Shown in pieces: positions 16,781 to 25,337 of a stretch of 64,000 nucleotides of DNA (position 1 is its first letter; each line of letters begins with the position of its first letter). Below the pieces are notes generated by a model. It had not been told where the DNA came from, searched no databases, and saw only the letters and a list, made by a program, of their open reading frames with translations. The stretch covers positions 1-64,000 of the forward strand of contig DATGQE010000066.1 of NCBI GenBank assembly GCA_035304345.1, written 5' to 3'. Source of the DNA: IDS-8 sp035304345 (GTDB taxonomy: Bacteria > Pseudomonadota > Gammaproteobacteria > Steroidobacterales > Woeseiaceae). The position numbers and the translations under genes were made by a program.

Positions 16781-17596
16781 TCACGCCGCCGCGCCGGTAA
16801 CCTTGCGGGCAACGACGATCACCCCGATGAGCAGCAGGCTGATGACGGCGGCCTGCAGGACCTCGAAAGGCCAGAGGTTGTGGGACGTCGGGTCGATCGC
16901 GGTGTCGATGACGATGCGCAGCACGACGAAGCCGATGATCGCCAGCGGTATCGCGGCCGCGACCCGCCAGCCGCCCTGCCACCGCCGCACCGCCCGCAGC
17001 GGCAGGACGATCCCGGCGATGCCGAGCCCGAGCACTGCGAACATGAAGGTTGTCATCAGCAGGTGAGAGCCGACGCCCACCGGTTCGGCCATGCGCCGTT
17101 CCATGTCTTCCCGTGCCAGCCGGTTCTCTTCGTCCCTCAGCGTCACCGCCCACGCGGGCAGGGACTCCGCCGCGCGCGCGCGATTCGCGCTCACGATGTG
17201 CACCGGCTTGGTCGCCACCAGCCGGGTGCCCGCCGTAGAGCCATCGCCCGCCGTGATGCGGATCTCGTCGACCTCGAGACCGGGCTCGAACAGGAAGAAC
17301 CAGCCGAGTGCCTCCCCGCTTCCCGTGTGGACGCGGGACGGGTTGCTGCCGGCGCGCACCTCGGCGCCCCTGAAGTAAGGACGCGCCCAGATCCTGACCG
17401 GCTCGTCCGTGGTGTAGGCCACCCGCACGTAGAACGTCTCGTTGGGCGCCAGCGTGACCCGCTCGCCGGCAGGATGCGTGTCGACCACCCGGAACGTCGC
17501 CTCGGCGCGGGCATTCGGCACCCATGCCGCCGCGGCGGCGAGCAGCAGCCACATGAAGCTCGTCCCGGCGAGCGCGCGTGAGAATGCCTTGACCAT
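16781..17596 (-). CDS. Exported membrane-anchored protein, unknown
   Basis: The 271-residue protein has a signal peptide or first helix (ALAGTSFMWLLLAAAAAWVPNARA). A beta-rich extracytoplasmic part follows to about residue 145 (FRVVDTHPAGERVTLAPNETFYVRVAYTTDEPVRIWARPYF), then a helix with REENRLAREDMERR-type charge. Three C-terminal membrane segments come last (MTTFMFAVLGLGIAGIVLPL, VAAAIPLAIIGFVVLRIVI, VLQAAVISLLLIGVIVV). No family is recognised. Start at 17596 is the first ATG giving a proper signal sequence, but its ribosome site is weak. It is divergent from the peptidase remnant at 17754. Confidence 0.65.
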   Translation of the reverse strand: MVKAFSRALAGTSFMWLLLAAAAAWVPNARAEATFRVVDTHPAGERVTLAPNETFYVRVAYTTDEPVRIWARPYFRGAEVRAGSNPSRVHTGSGEALGWFFLFEPGLEVDEIRITAGDGSTAGTRLVATKPVHIVSANRARAAESLPAWAVTLRDEENRLAREDMERRMAEPVGVGSHLLMTTFMFAVLGLGIAGIVLPLRAVRRWQGGWRVAAAIPLAIIGFVVLRIVIDTAIDPTSHNLWPFEVLQAAVISLLLIGVIVVARKVTGAAA

Positions 17597-17753
17597 GCCG
17601 TCGACGGTAGCAGGCCGACGGGTTTGGAAAATGCGGCGGACGTCGCGTTTTCGGCTCGAGAGGCGCGGTCCCGGCCGGCCGGTGGCCGCCGGGATTTCAC
17701 CGCCACGGCGCCCTGGGGTAACGTGCACGGCAGGCAACGCGGGAGGCGGCACG

Positions 17754-18729
17754 GTGACGGATCTGGAGACGACGCGCATCCTGGTGGCGCTGGCAGCGCC
17801 GCTGCTCGCTTTGGTCGCAGCCGCTGCCGACCCGGTACCGGTGGAGCGCATCGAGCGCGGCAACCTCGTGATCGAGAACATCCCGGAGGTGCCCCGCTCG
17901 CTGCAGGACCGCCTGCTGCAATACGAGAACACGCGCTCGGCATATTTCGCGGGCTTCACCGCGGACGGCGGACTCCTGATCAGGACGCGCTTCGCGGAAA
18001 CGAACCAGGTGCACGCGGTCGACGTGCCGCTCGGCATGCGCCGCCAGCTCACGTTCTACGACGAGCCGATCGGCGAGGTGGCGCTGCGCGAAGGTGCGCG
18101 CGACGCATTCGTCTTCGGCAAGGACACCGGCGGCGACGAGTTCTACCAGGGATGGCTGTACGACCTCGCGACCGGAGCGACCCGCTCCTTCACCGAGGAA
18201 GGCACGCGCAACGGCAGTTTCGTGTGGCGCAAGGACGGCCGTCGCCTCGCCTGGTCGCGGCTCGAACGACTGGGACATCCTGGTCGACGACCCGGCCGAT
18301 CCCGCACCGTTCACGGTCGCCCTCGAAGGTGACGGCGCCATGATTCCGCTCGACTGGTCCAACGACGGCGCCTCGCTGCTCGCCATGCGCTACGTGTCGA
18401 TCAACCGTTCGCACCTGTACACGCTGGACCTCGAGCAGGGCGTGCTCGACGAGATCCGGCCGCAAGCGGAGGTCGCCTGGGCCGGCGGCCGCTTCCTGCC
18501 CGACGGCCGGGTGCTCACGGTCAGTGACGAAGGCAGCCAGTTCCAGCGCATCCTGGTCGTGGATCCGCGAACGGACGGGATCGAGGTATTGACGCCCGAG
18601 GCGGAGTGGGACGTCGGGGACATCGCCCTGTCGCCGGACGGGCGCACGGTCGCCTACACGCTGAACGAGGGCGGCACCGAAACGCTCCACTTCCTCGACC
18701 TCGACGGCGGCGAGCCGGCCGGGCCGTGA
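17754..18729 (+). pseudogene. Remnant of an S9 (prolyl oligopeptidase) peptidase: frameshifted and missing the catalytic domain
   Basis: A GTG at 17754 behind GGGAGG opens a signal peptide and propeller start (RILVALAAPLLALVAAAADPVPVERIERGN, then LVIENIPEVPRSLQDRL, YENTRSAYFAGF). The frame is good to DGRRLAWSR near 18260, then breaks. The continuation (SNDWDILVDDPADPAPF, LDWSNDGASLLAMRYVSINRSHLYTLDLEQG) is in the next frame from about 18264, consistent with a small deletion. It stops at 18727-18729, after GGEPAGP, where the propeller ends. S9 enzymes are normally about 650-700 residues with a C-terminal alpha/beta-hydrolase domain carrying Ser-Asp-His. None of that domain is present before the next gene starts, so no active peptidase can be made. 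Confidence 0.8.
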
Positions 18730-18763
18730 GCGGGTGCACGAATCGGGGAAGGAGCCACATCGC

Positions 18764-19066
18764 ATGACCGAAAAGCACGACGAGCTGCCGATCGAACGCA
18801 GCGAGGATTCGAGCAAGGGGCGTTACTTCCTCCGCCTGGACGGCGCGGAAGCCGAGCTGACCTACTCGCGGGCGGGTGACGACACGATCATCATCGACCA
18901 CACCTACGTGCCGGATGCACTCCGCGGACGCGCGATCGGCGATGCCCTCGTGCGGCGTGCCGTCGAGGATGCCCGGGCGGAAAAGCGCACGATCGTGCCG
19001 CTGTGCCCGTTCGCTCGATCCCGGATCGCGCGCCACCCGGAATGGCAGGACGTGCTGAAGCGCTGA
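18764..19066 (+). CDS. GNAT-family N-acetyltransferase (YidJ/YjdJ-like)
   Basis: The 100-residue protein is a minimal GNAT domain of the YjdJ type: GRYFLRLDGAEAELTYSRAGDDTIIIDHTYVPDALRGRAIGDALVRRAVEDARAEKRTIVPLCPFARSRIARHPEWQDVL. The (R/Q)xxGxG/A acetyl-CoA loop appears as LRGRAIGDAL. Such short proteins probably use acetyl-CoA, but their substrates are unknown. The start was chosen at ATG 18764, which follows GGGGAAGGAG at good spacing; a GTG 30 bp upstream lacks this. It lies directly after the S9 peptidase remnant, so its transcription may now depend on that locus's old promoter. Confidence 0.85.
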   Translation: MTEKHDELPIERSEDSSKGRYFLRLDGAEAELTYSRAGDDTIIIDHTYVPDALRGRAIGDALVRRAVEDARAEKRTIVPLCPFARSRIARHPEWQDVLKR

Positions 19067-19204
19067 AGGCGCGCCCCTGACCCCGCGTGCGCGGGTGCGC
19101 TATATTGCCGGACGGGCGCGATGCCAGCGGCGCCCGGCGGGCCGACCCGATTGCCCGTTGCCACACTTCCCTGCTCCGATCCGTTTCCGAGGGTACGCTG
19201 GCGC

Positions 19205-19798
19205 ATGGCGCAATCCCGCGATCCGCAGAACCTGGAGCAACTGCTCGACCGCATAGCCGCGGCCGCCCGGGACCGGGAGCAGGTGTCGCTCGGCACGATC
19301 CTCGACGAAGTCGGGCGACGCTCGTTCGGCCCGCTGTTGCTGGTCGCCGGCCTCGTCACCCTCGCCCCGCTCATCGGCGACATCCCCGGCGTGCCCACCC
19401 TGATGGCGCTCCTCGTGCTCCTGGCGACGGTCCAGGTGCTGTTTCGCCACGAGCACATCTGGCTGCCGCAATGGATGCTGAACCGCTCGATCGAGAAGGG
19501 TCACCTGGAGAAAGCGCTCGGCTGGCTGCGGCGACCGGCTCGCTTCGTCGATCGCTTCCTCCGCCCGCGACTCGGCCGGTTCGCGCACGACGCCGGCGCG
19601 TACGCGATCGCCCTGGTCTGCGCGCTGGTCGCCATCGTCATGCCGCTCACCGAGGTCGTGCCGTTCAGCGCCAACGCGGCGGGAGCGGTGCTGACCCTGT
19701 TCGGCTTGTCGTTGATCGCCCGCGACGGGCTGCTCGCGCTCGTCGCGTTCGTGCTGACCGGTGGCGCCATCGTGCTCGTGGCCTGGCGGTTGCTGTAG
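19205..19798 (+). CDS. ExoD-family exopolysaccharide-synthesis membrane protein
   Basis: The 197-residue protein shows the ExoD pattern. A soluble N-terminus (LEQLLDRIAAAARDREQVSLGTILDEVGRRSFGPLLLVAGLVTLAPLIGDIPGVPTLMALLVLLATVQVL) is followed by a charged loop (WLPQWMLNRSIEKGHLEKALGWLRRPARFVDRFLRPRL). Two or three more membrane segments come after (AIALVCALVAIVMPLTEVVPFSANAAGAVLTLFGLSLIARDGLLALVAFVLTGG). ExoD was named for a role in exopolysaccharide production in rhizobia, but its molecular job is unsettled. No polysaccharide genes are nearby. A phospholipase D gene follows on the same strand. Confidence 0.85.
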   Translation: MAQSRDPQNLEQLLDRIAAAARDREQVSLGTILDEVGRRSFGPLLLVAGLVTLAPLIGDIPGVPTLMALLVLLATVQVLFRHEHIWLPQWMLNRSIEKGHLEKALGWLRRPARFVDRFLRPRLGRFAHDAGAYAIALVCALVAIVMPLTEVVPFSANAAGAVLTLFGLSLIARDGLLALVAFVLTGGAIVLVAWRLL

Positions 19799-19862
19799 GA
19801 CGCTGCGCAGCGCCGGCGTGCGGCGCCAGGCCGGCAACCGGCTGGCATGCACCTTGCAACAC

Positions 19863-21386
19863 GTGAGGACCCGCAGGCACAAGAGCGTCGCATTGAGGCA
19901 CACGGAGCCCATTCTCGTTGCAGGGCGGACGTGCTGGCGCATCGAGCCGGCCGGACGCTTCGCCCTGATCGTCGACGCCGCCGACTACTTCCGTCACGCG
20001 AAAGCCGCGATGCTGAACGCCGAGCAGCGCATCATGCTCCTCGGCTGGGACTTCGACGTCCGTATCGAGCTCGAGCCCGGGCAGCAGACGCTGGAGGGCC
20101 CCAACCGCCTGGGTGATTTTCTCGCGTGGCTGCCGGAGCGCCGGCCCGGCCTGCGTATCTTCGTGCTGAAGTGGGATCTGGGGGTGTTCCAGGCGCTCGG
20201 GCGCGGGATGGCGCCGATGTTCGTCAAAAACTGGACCACCGGCAAGCGGCTGCGATTCAAGCTCGACGGCATGCACCCGCCCGGGGCGGCGCATCACCAG
20301 AAGATCGTCGTCATCGACGACGCGCTGGCGTTCTGCGGTGGCATCGACATCACGGTCGATCGCTGGGATACCCGGGAACACCGCGACGCCCATCCCTGCC
20401 GCAGGGAGCCCGACGGCAAGCCGAGCGGCCCCTGGCACGACGCCACGACGGCAATCGACGGCGCTGCGGCCCGCGCGATCGGCGACCTCGCGCGCGAGCG
20501 GTGGCTCGAGGCCACGAGCGAAGCCCTGGACGTCGTGGAGGCATCCCACGATCCGTGGCCGGCCGACCTCGCGCCCATGATCGAGCAGGTCCGCGTGGGG
20601 ATCGCCCGCACGCTCCCCGAGTACCGCGGGGCCGAGGCTGTAGCGGAGATCGAGCGTCTCTACCTGGCCGCGATCGCGCGCGCGCGGCGCTCTGTCTATC
20701 TCGAGAGCCAGTATTTCGCCTCGCGCAAGCTCGCCGAGGCACTGGCCACCCGCCTGCGCGAACCGGACGGGCCGGAGATCGTGCTGGTCCTGCCGGAGAA
20801 GGCGGAGGGATGGCTCGAGCAACAGGCGATGGACGGTGCGAGGGCCAGGCTGCTCAGGATGCTGTGGCAGGCCGACCTGCACGACCGGTTCGATGCTTTT
20901 TATCCGGTGACGGCGGGAGGTGACGCCATCTACGTCCACGCCAAGATCATGGTGATCGACGAGATGCTGCTCCGCGTCGGCTCGTCGAATCTCAACAACC
21001 GCTCCCTTGCGTTCGACACCGAGTGCGACCTCGCGCTGGAAGCACACCCGGATGCAGCGGACGACGAAGCGCTGCGCACGATCATCCAGCGCATTCGTGA
21101 CGGACTGCTATGCGAGCACCTCGCGGTGGAGCCCGCGGCGCTCGATGCCGCCATCAGGCGGACCGGCTCGCTGCTCGGCGCGATGCGGGCGCTCGCGGGG
21201 CCCGGGCGCTCGCTGCGGCGCTTCGATCCCGGGGACGTCGCGGACGACGACAGCGCGCTCGCGGAAAACGAGCTCCTCGACCCGGAGCAGCGTTCCCTCG
21301 GCACCTGGCAGCGCCTGGGCGGCGGTTTGCGGGACGCCTTGAAATACCTCGCGCCGTGGCAGGACGGCGCGAGGGACGCGAGGTGA
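19863..21386 (+). CDS. Phospholipase D-family protein with two HKD motifs
   Basis: About 507 residues with both phospholipase D motifs: HHQKIVVIDDALAFCGGIDI (His144 with this start) and HAKIMVIDEMLLRVGSSNLNNRS (His359). Downstream of the first is the pattern DTREHRDAHPCRREPDGKPSGPWHD, typical of bacterial PLD-like enzymes that act in the cytosol or membrane. The N-terminus has no signal peptide. The enzyme may hydrolyse phosphodiesters or transfer phosphatidyl groups, as cardiolipin synthases do. The start is uncertain: the GTG at 19863 is the first acceptable codon clear of the ExoD gene, and a TTG at 19890 is also possible. It converges with the lipoprotein at 21411. Confidence 0.8.
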   Translation: MRTRRHKSVALRHTEPILVAGRTCWRIEPAGRFALIVDAADYFRHAKAAMLNAEQRIMLLGWDFDVRIELEPGQQTLEGPNRLGDFLAWLPERRPGLRIFVLKWDLGVFQALGRGMAPMFVKNWTTGKRLRFKLDGMHPPGAAHHQKIVVIDDALAFCGGIDITVDRWDTREHRDAHPCRREPDGKPSGPWHDATTAIDGAAARAIGDLARERWLEATSEALDVVEASHDPWPADLAPMIEQVRVGIARTLPEYRGAEAVAEIERLYLAAIARARRSVYLESQYFASRKLAEALATRLREPDGPEIVLVLPEKAEGWLEQQAMDGARARLLRMLWQADLHDRFDAFYPVTAGGDAIYVHAKIMVIDEMLLRVGSSNLNNRSLAFDTECDLALEAHPDAADDEALRTIIQRIRDGLLCEHLAVEPAALDAAIRRTGSLLGAMRALAGPGRSLRRFDPGDVADDDSALAENELLDPEQRSLGTWQRLGGGLRDALKYLAPWQDGARDAR

Positions 21387-21410
21387 GCGGGCGGACGCGC
21401 CGCTGCCGGC

Positions 21411-21983
21411 TCAGTTGCCCTTCACGGTGATGCTGCGGGCGATCGCGTCGACCACGGGATCGATGGAGAATGCCGCGCGCTCGCGTTCGCACTCGGCGCG
21501 TTGCGGCTCATCGTAGTTGCCGCATTGCACGGCACGCAGGCTGAAAGTCAGGATGACGACGTCGTCCGCGACGGGCATCGCGTACGCATGCAGCGTGTAC
21601 ACGCTGCCGGCCGCCCCTTCCGTGACGCGCGTGACGCAATACGTGCGTCCGCCGATCGTCCTGGATTCCGTGCGTCCGGCACGCGCGGTCTCCTCCCCGG
21701 CCTCCCGGCAGGTGAACGGTCCGTCCTCGACGTTGACCTGCGGCGGCCAGTCGACCGCGTGGATGTACGCGGTCCCGAGGTCCCGCGGGTACCGGAACGC
21801 GATGCCGCGGCCGGGATCGTTGAACGTCTCCCAGTCCCGCGGGGGCTCCGCGAGCGGCTCTTCCGCAGGGGTGCAGCCGGCCGCGCAGGCGAGCACGATG
21901 CCCAGGCACAGTCCGGCCCACCACTCGAGGCGCCGGCCGCGACCCGCCCGCGCCAAGGCGCTGCGCTTCCGCGTGTTCGCCAT
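21411..21983 (-). CDS. Putative lipoprotein, unknown
   Basis: The 190-residue protein has a twin-arginine-like charged N-terminus, a hydrophobic stretch and a lipobox (LACAAGC, Cys37), so it is probably a lipoprotein. The mature part (DWETFNDPGRGIAFRYPRDLGTAYIHAVDWPPQVNVEDGPFTCREAG, SRTIGGRTYCVTRVTEGAAGSVYTLHAYAMPVADDVVILTFSLRAVQCGNY) resembles short secreted proteins that begin with a peptide-like repeat of PROKKA type, but no family name can be given. ATG at 21983 follows GGAGGTCGA. It is downstream of, and on the same strand as, the PutP-like gene but probably a separate unit. Confidence 0.75.
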   Translation of the reverse strand: MANTRKRSALARAGRGRRLEWWAGLCLGIVLACAAGCTPAEEPLAEPPRDWETFNDPGRGIAFRYPRDLGTAYIHAVDWPPQVNVEDGPFTCREAGEETARAGRTESRTIGGRTYCVTRVTEGAAGSVYTLHAYAMPVADDVVILTFSLRAVQCGNYDEPQRAECERERAAFSIDPVVDAIARSITVKGN

Positions 21984-22017
21984 TCGACCTCCGTGTCCGA
22001 CTGCTCGCGTCAACGAA

Positions 22018-23517
22018 TCACGCGCTCCCCGATGCGGCGTCACCCGCGCTCGCGGCCGCGGGCAGACTCGAACGTCTCGACCCCAGCCGGCTGACGATGA
22101 CGATCGCGGCCAGCGACAGCACGAAGCCCGGCACCAGCTCGTAAAGCTCGAACAGCCCGCCCCTGTCACGCCACAGCGGCCACAGGATCACCGTGACACC
22201 GCCCGCGACCATGCCGGCCAGTGCCCCGCCCCGGGTCATGCCGTTCCAGTACAGGGACAGCAGGATCGCCGGGCCGAAGGTCGCGCCGAAGCCGGCCCAT
22301 GCCCACGCGACGAGCGCCAGCACGCGGCTCTCCGGATCGAGGCCGAGCAACAGCGCGAGCGCCGCCACCGCGAGCACCGCGAGCCTCCCGGTCCAGAGCA
22401 GCTCGCGGCGTCCCGCACGCTTGCGCAGCAGCCCCTTGTAGAAGTCCTGGGCGAAGGCGCTCGACGCAACGAGCAACTGTGCCGCCGCGGTGCTCATCAC
22501 GGCGGCGAGGATGCCGGAGAGGCACACGCCCGCGATCACGCCGGGAAACCGGTGCACCGCCATGAAGATGAACACCTTCTCGACGTCCGCACCCGTAAGC
22601 GGACGCTCGAGCACGGCGATGCCCGTGAGGCCCACGACCACGGCCGCCACCAGCACGACCGTCTGCCACGTCATCGCGATGCGCCGCGCGAGCGGGATGC
22701 TGCCCGCCGTGTGTGCCGCCATGAAGCGCGCGAGGATGTGCGGCTGGCCGAAATAGCCGAGACCCCACCCGAGCAGCGAGGCGATGCCGATGACCCCGAG
22801 TGCCGTTCCCGTGTTCGCGTCGACGAAGGGATCGAGCAGGTCGGGATTCACGGCATCGAGGGCGGCGGCGATGCCCCCTGGCCCGCCGAGCGCGTACCAG
22901 CCGAGCGCGGCGACCACGACCAGCGCCAGGAACATGAGGCTGCCCTGCAGCACGTCCGCCCAGCTCACGGCAAGGAAGCCGCCGAAGAAGGTGTACACGA
23001 GCACGGACATCGCGCCCCAGAACACCGCCCAGCCGTAATCGAGCCCGAACAGCGCCTCGAACAGCCTGCCTGCCGCGACGAAACCGGAGCTCGTGTACAG
23101 CACGAAGAACACCAGGATGAACACGCCGGCGATCAGGCGCAGCGTGCGCGTGCGATCGTCGAAGCGGCGCTCGAGGTAGTCCGGGAGGGTAAGCGCGTCG
23201 TCGAGCGCCTCGGTCGAGCGACGCAGGCGGCTCGCGACCAGCTTCCAGTTGAGCCAGGTGCCGGCCAGCAGCCCGATCACCATCCAGCCGGCCTCGAGCC
23301 CCGCCGCGTAGGCGAGGCCGGGCAGGCCCATGAGCAGCCAGCCGCTCATGTCGGACGCCTGCGCGGAGAACGCCGTCACCCAGGCGTTCAGGCTCCGGCC
23401 GCCGAGGATGTAATCCTTCAGGCTGCGGGTGCGGCGCCAGGCAATGAAGCCGAGCAGCAGCACCACGGCCATGTAGGCCAAGAAGGTGGCGACGAGGGCG
23501 ACGTTATCGGCCTGCAT
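22018..23517 (-). CDS. putP: Sodium/proline symporter (PutP-like)
   Basis: The 499-residue protein is an SSS-family sodium:solute symporter close to PutP. It starts with DNVALVATFLAYMAVVLLLGFIAWRRTRSLKDYILGGRSLNAWVTAFSAQASDMSGWLLMGLPGLAYAAG, the signature of PutP (AQASDMSGWLLMGLPG). Twelve or thirteen membrane segments follow, with GWGLGYFGQPHILARFMA and AVMSTAAAQLLVASSAFAQDFYKG. PutP imports L-proline with Na+ into the cytosol. The final 30 residues are a Ser/Ala-rich tail. Proline supply would suit the P5C dehydrogenase-like protein at 59649, although the two genes are far apart. A DUF481 outer-membrane gene lies just upstream on the same strand. Confidence 0.88.
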   Translation of the reverse strand: MQADNVALVATFLAYMAVVLLLGFIAWRRTRSLKDYILGGRSLNAWVTAFSAQASDMSGWLLMGLPGLAYAAGLEAGWMVIGLLAGTWLNWKLVASRLRRSTEALDDALTLPDYLERRFDDRTRTLRLIAGVFILVFFVLYTSSGFVAAGRLFEALFGLDYGWAVFWGAMSVLVYTFFGGFLAVSWADVLQGSLMFLALVVVAALGWYALGGPGGIAAALDAVNPDLLDPFVDANTGTALGVIGIASLLGWGLGYFGQPHILARFMAAHTAGSIPLARRIAMTWQTVVLVAAVVVGLTGIAVLERPLTGADVEKVFIFMAVHRFPGVIAGVCLSGILAAVMSTAAAQLLVASSAFAQDFYKGLLRKRAGRRELLWTGRLAVLAVAALALLLGLDPESRVLALVAWAWAGFGATFGPAILLSLYWNGMTRGGALAGMVAGGVTVILWPLWRDRGGLFELYELVPGFVLSLAAIVIVSRLGSRRSSLPAAASAGDAASGSA

Positions 23518-23571
23518 TCCCCCTCCGGGAAGCGTTCAGCGTGCCTTCAACGGCAACGGCGCCCCGCCGGC

Positions 23572-24282
23572 TCAGAAGGCGTACTCGAGCGACAGCGCCG
23601 TGAAGCGATCGGTGTTCTCGGTCCCGACCGGCACCGAGCTGTTGTTCCTGATGGTGTAGGACGCCACCAGTGCCAGGCTCTCCACCAGCGTGGCCTTCAC
23701 CGCGGTGATGGACTCGAGGAAGGTGTTGTCCGAGCCCGACTCGACGGCCAGCACCTGGGTGAACTGCGCCGTTTCGCTGAACTGCCAGCGGTAGTCGAGT
23801 CCGCCGCGGACGATCGCCTCGTCTTCCGACGTGCCGTCGGCGAGGTCGGACTGGCGCGCACCGGCGCCGAGCTCCGCGCTCAGCACGTGCGTCCCGGTAT
23901 CGATCAGGCGGCGGCCGTAACCGACGGTTTCCGACAGTTGCTGGTCGTAGCCGCTGAACCGGTCCTTGCGCCAGTCCACGCGGCCAAACAGGTAATCGTG
24001 CTCCGTCCAGTTGTACTCGGTCTTCCAGCCGAGGGAGTACGCCTCCGCCGTGGTCGCTCCCTCCTCGGTGGACTTGATGGCGAGACCCTCCAGCGCATGT
24101 TTCCAGCGCCCCTGGGCATACGCCACCGCAAAGCCGGAATTCAGGCTGGAGCTGTCCGTGTTGCCGCTGGTCGCGAGGTAGCCGAGCGTCAGCTTGACCA
24201 GCCACGGATCCGGTTCCTGCGCGAACGCCGGCTGCAGAACCAACAGGCCGCCGATCGCCGCTCCTATCCCACTCAGTCTCAT
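23572..24282 (-). CDS. DUF481 outer-membrane protein (YdiY-like)
   Basis: The 236-residue protein has a signal peptide (MRLSGIGAAIGGLLVLQPAFAQ). The DUF481/YdiY pattern follows: WLVKLTLGYLATSGNTDSSSLNSGFAVAYAQGRWKHALEG, then many alternating polar and aromatic strands, and a C-terminal aromatic residue (SLEYAF), as expected for a beta-barrel. It probably sits in the outer membrane. Function in the family is unknown; expression is often acid- or osmolality-linked. The ATG at 24282 follows AAGGAAGG and the longer upstream frame has no signal peptide. PutP follows after 55 bp on the same strand. Confidence 0.82.
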   Translation of the reverse strand: MRLSGIGAAIGGLLVLQPAFAQEPDPWLVKLTLGYLATSGNTDSSSLNSGFAVAYAQGRWKHALEGLAIKSTEEGATTAEAYSLGWKTEYNWTEHDYLFGRVDWRKDRFSGYDQQLSETVGYGRRLIDTGTHVLSAELGAGARQSDLADGTSEDEAIVRGGLDYRWQFSETAQFTQVLAVESGSDNTFLESITAVKATLVESLALVASYTIRNNSSVPVGTENTDRFTALSLEYAF

Positions 24283-24400
24283 GCCGTCCTTCCTTTTCGT
24301 GTGCGAAATTCGATCGGCCGGGCTGGGCACCGTGCGCCCTTTCTATATGATTGGGCCGACCCGGGCAAGAACGATCACCAGTCCGCGCGAGGAGCAAGCA

Positions 24401-24721
24401 ATGCTGATCACCACCACCCAGACCGTCGAAAGCAAGCGCATCACGAAGTACTGCGGCGTCGTCGCCGGCGAAGCGATCCTGGGCGCGAACCTGTTCAAGG
24501 ACCTGTTCGCCGGCATCCGCGATCTCGTCGGCGGACGGTCCGCCGCGTACGAGCGTGAGCTGCAGCGTGCACGGGAAATCGCGCTCGAGGAGATGCAGCA
24601 GCATGCGCGCGAGCTGGGTGCGAACGCGGTCGTCGGCGTCGATCTCGACTACGAGGTGCTCGGCACCGGCAACAGCATGCTGATGGTGTCGGCCAGCGGC
24701 ACGGCGGTCGTCGTCTCGTAG
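24401..24721 (+). CDS. YbjQ/UPF0145 protein
   Basis: The 106-residue protein matches UPF0145/YbjQ: MLITTTQTVESKRITKYCGVVAGEAILGANLFKDLFAGIRDLVGGRSAAYERELQRAREIALEEMQQHARELGANAVVGVDLDYEVLG, then SMLMVSASGTAVVV. The GxxAYExEL.RAREIALEEM signature is complete. The family forms pentameric rings in structures but has no agreed function. The ribosome site GCGAGGAGC lies 5-10 bp before the ATG. Upstream are possible -10 sequences (TATATG near 24344). It precedes the ECF sigma gene by 70 bp but is probably separate. Confidence 0.88.
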   Translation: MLITTTQTVESKRITKYCGVVAGEAILGANLFKDLFAGIRDLVGGRSAAYERELQRAREIALEEMQQHARELGANAVVGVDLDYEVLGTGNSMLMVSASGTAVVVS

Positions 24722-24791
24722 GTGCAGCGCTGCCGACCGGATCGCACCGCGCGCGGTGGCGCACGGCGGCCCGGTCTGGAACAATCGGCCC

Positions 24792-25337
24792 ATGGCCTAC
24801 GTGGACGCCAAGTCGGCGGTCGCGACCGCCGACGTCGATGCGCTGTCGCTCGCGGAGCTCACGCACCGCTTTCGACCGGCGTTGAAGGCCTATTTTAAAA
24901 AGCGCGCGCCCGACGGCGTGGACGCCGAGGACCTCGTGCAGGACGTGTTCGTCCGCCTGGCGCGTCGCGGCGACATCCACAACATCCGGCAGGTCGAAGG
25001 CTATCTCTTCCAGACGGCCGCGAACGTGCTCACCGACCGCGTTCGCTACCGCATCGCGCGCCGCCGTGACGACTACATCGCCTGGCGCGAAGGCGATCAT
25101 CCGGCCGAAGAAAGCGCGCCCGCTGCCGTCCTCATAGGCACTGAGGCAATCGCCGGACTCCTCGCTGCGCTCGCGGAGCTGCCCGAGCGCCGCCGCACCG
25201 TATTCCTCCTGAACCGCGTCGACGGCCTGCGCTACGGCGAGATCGCAGAATGGCTCGGCATACCGCGCAGCAGCGTCGAAAAGCACATGATCAAGGCGCT
25301 CGCGCATCTCGCGGCCTGGCTGGAGGCGCATCGATGA
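24792..25337 (+). CDS. ECF RNA polymerase sigma factor (FecI-like)
   Basis: The 181-residue protein has sigma-70 region 2 (TFRPALKAYFKKRAPDGVDAEDLVQDVFVRLARR, about residues 22-60, with the DAEDLVQD core). Region 4 follows (AALAELPERRRTVFLLNRVDGLRYGEIAEWLGIPRSSVEKHMIKALAHLAAWL). It belongs to the FecI-like group regulated by FecR membrane anti-sigma factors. The gene's last 4 bp overlap the FecR ATG (ATGA), so the two are translationally coupled. In the usual three-gene unit the next gene is a TonB-dependent receptor. Here only a decayed piece of that receptor remains, so this sigma factor may be orphaned or controlled in another way. Confidence 0.9.
   Translation: MAYVDAKSAVATADVDALSLAELTHRFRPALKAYFKKRAPDGVDAEDLVQDVFVRLARRGDIHNIRQVEGYLFQTAANVLTDRVRYRIARRRDDYIAWREGDHPAEESAPAAVLIGTEAIAGLLAALAELPERRRTVFLLNRVDGLRYGEIAEWLGIPRSSVEKHMIKALAHLAAWLEAHR

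Noticed and set aside
21517..24558. A 1013-residue plus-strand open frame
   Set aside because: It is antisense to the lipoprotein, PutP and DUF481 genes and has no domain features.
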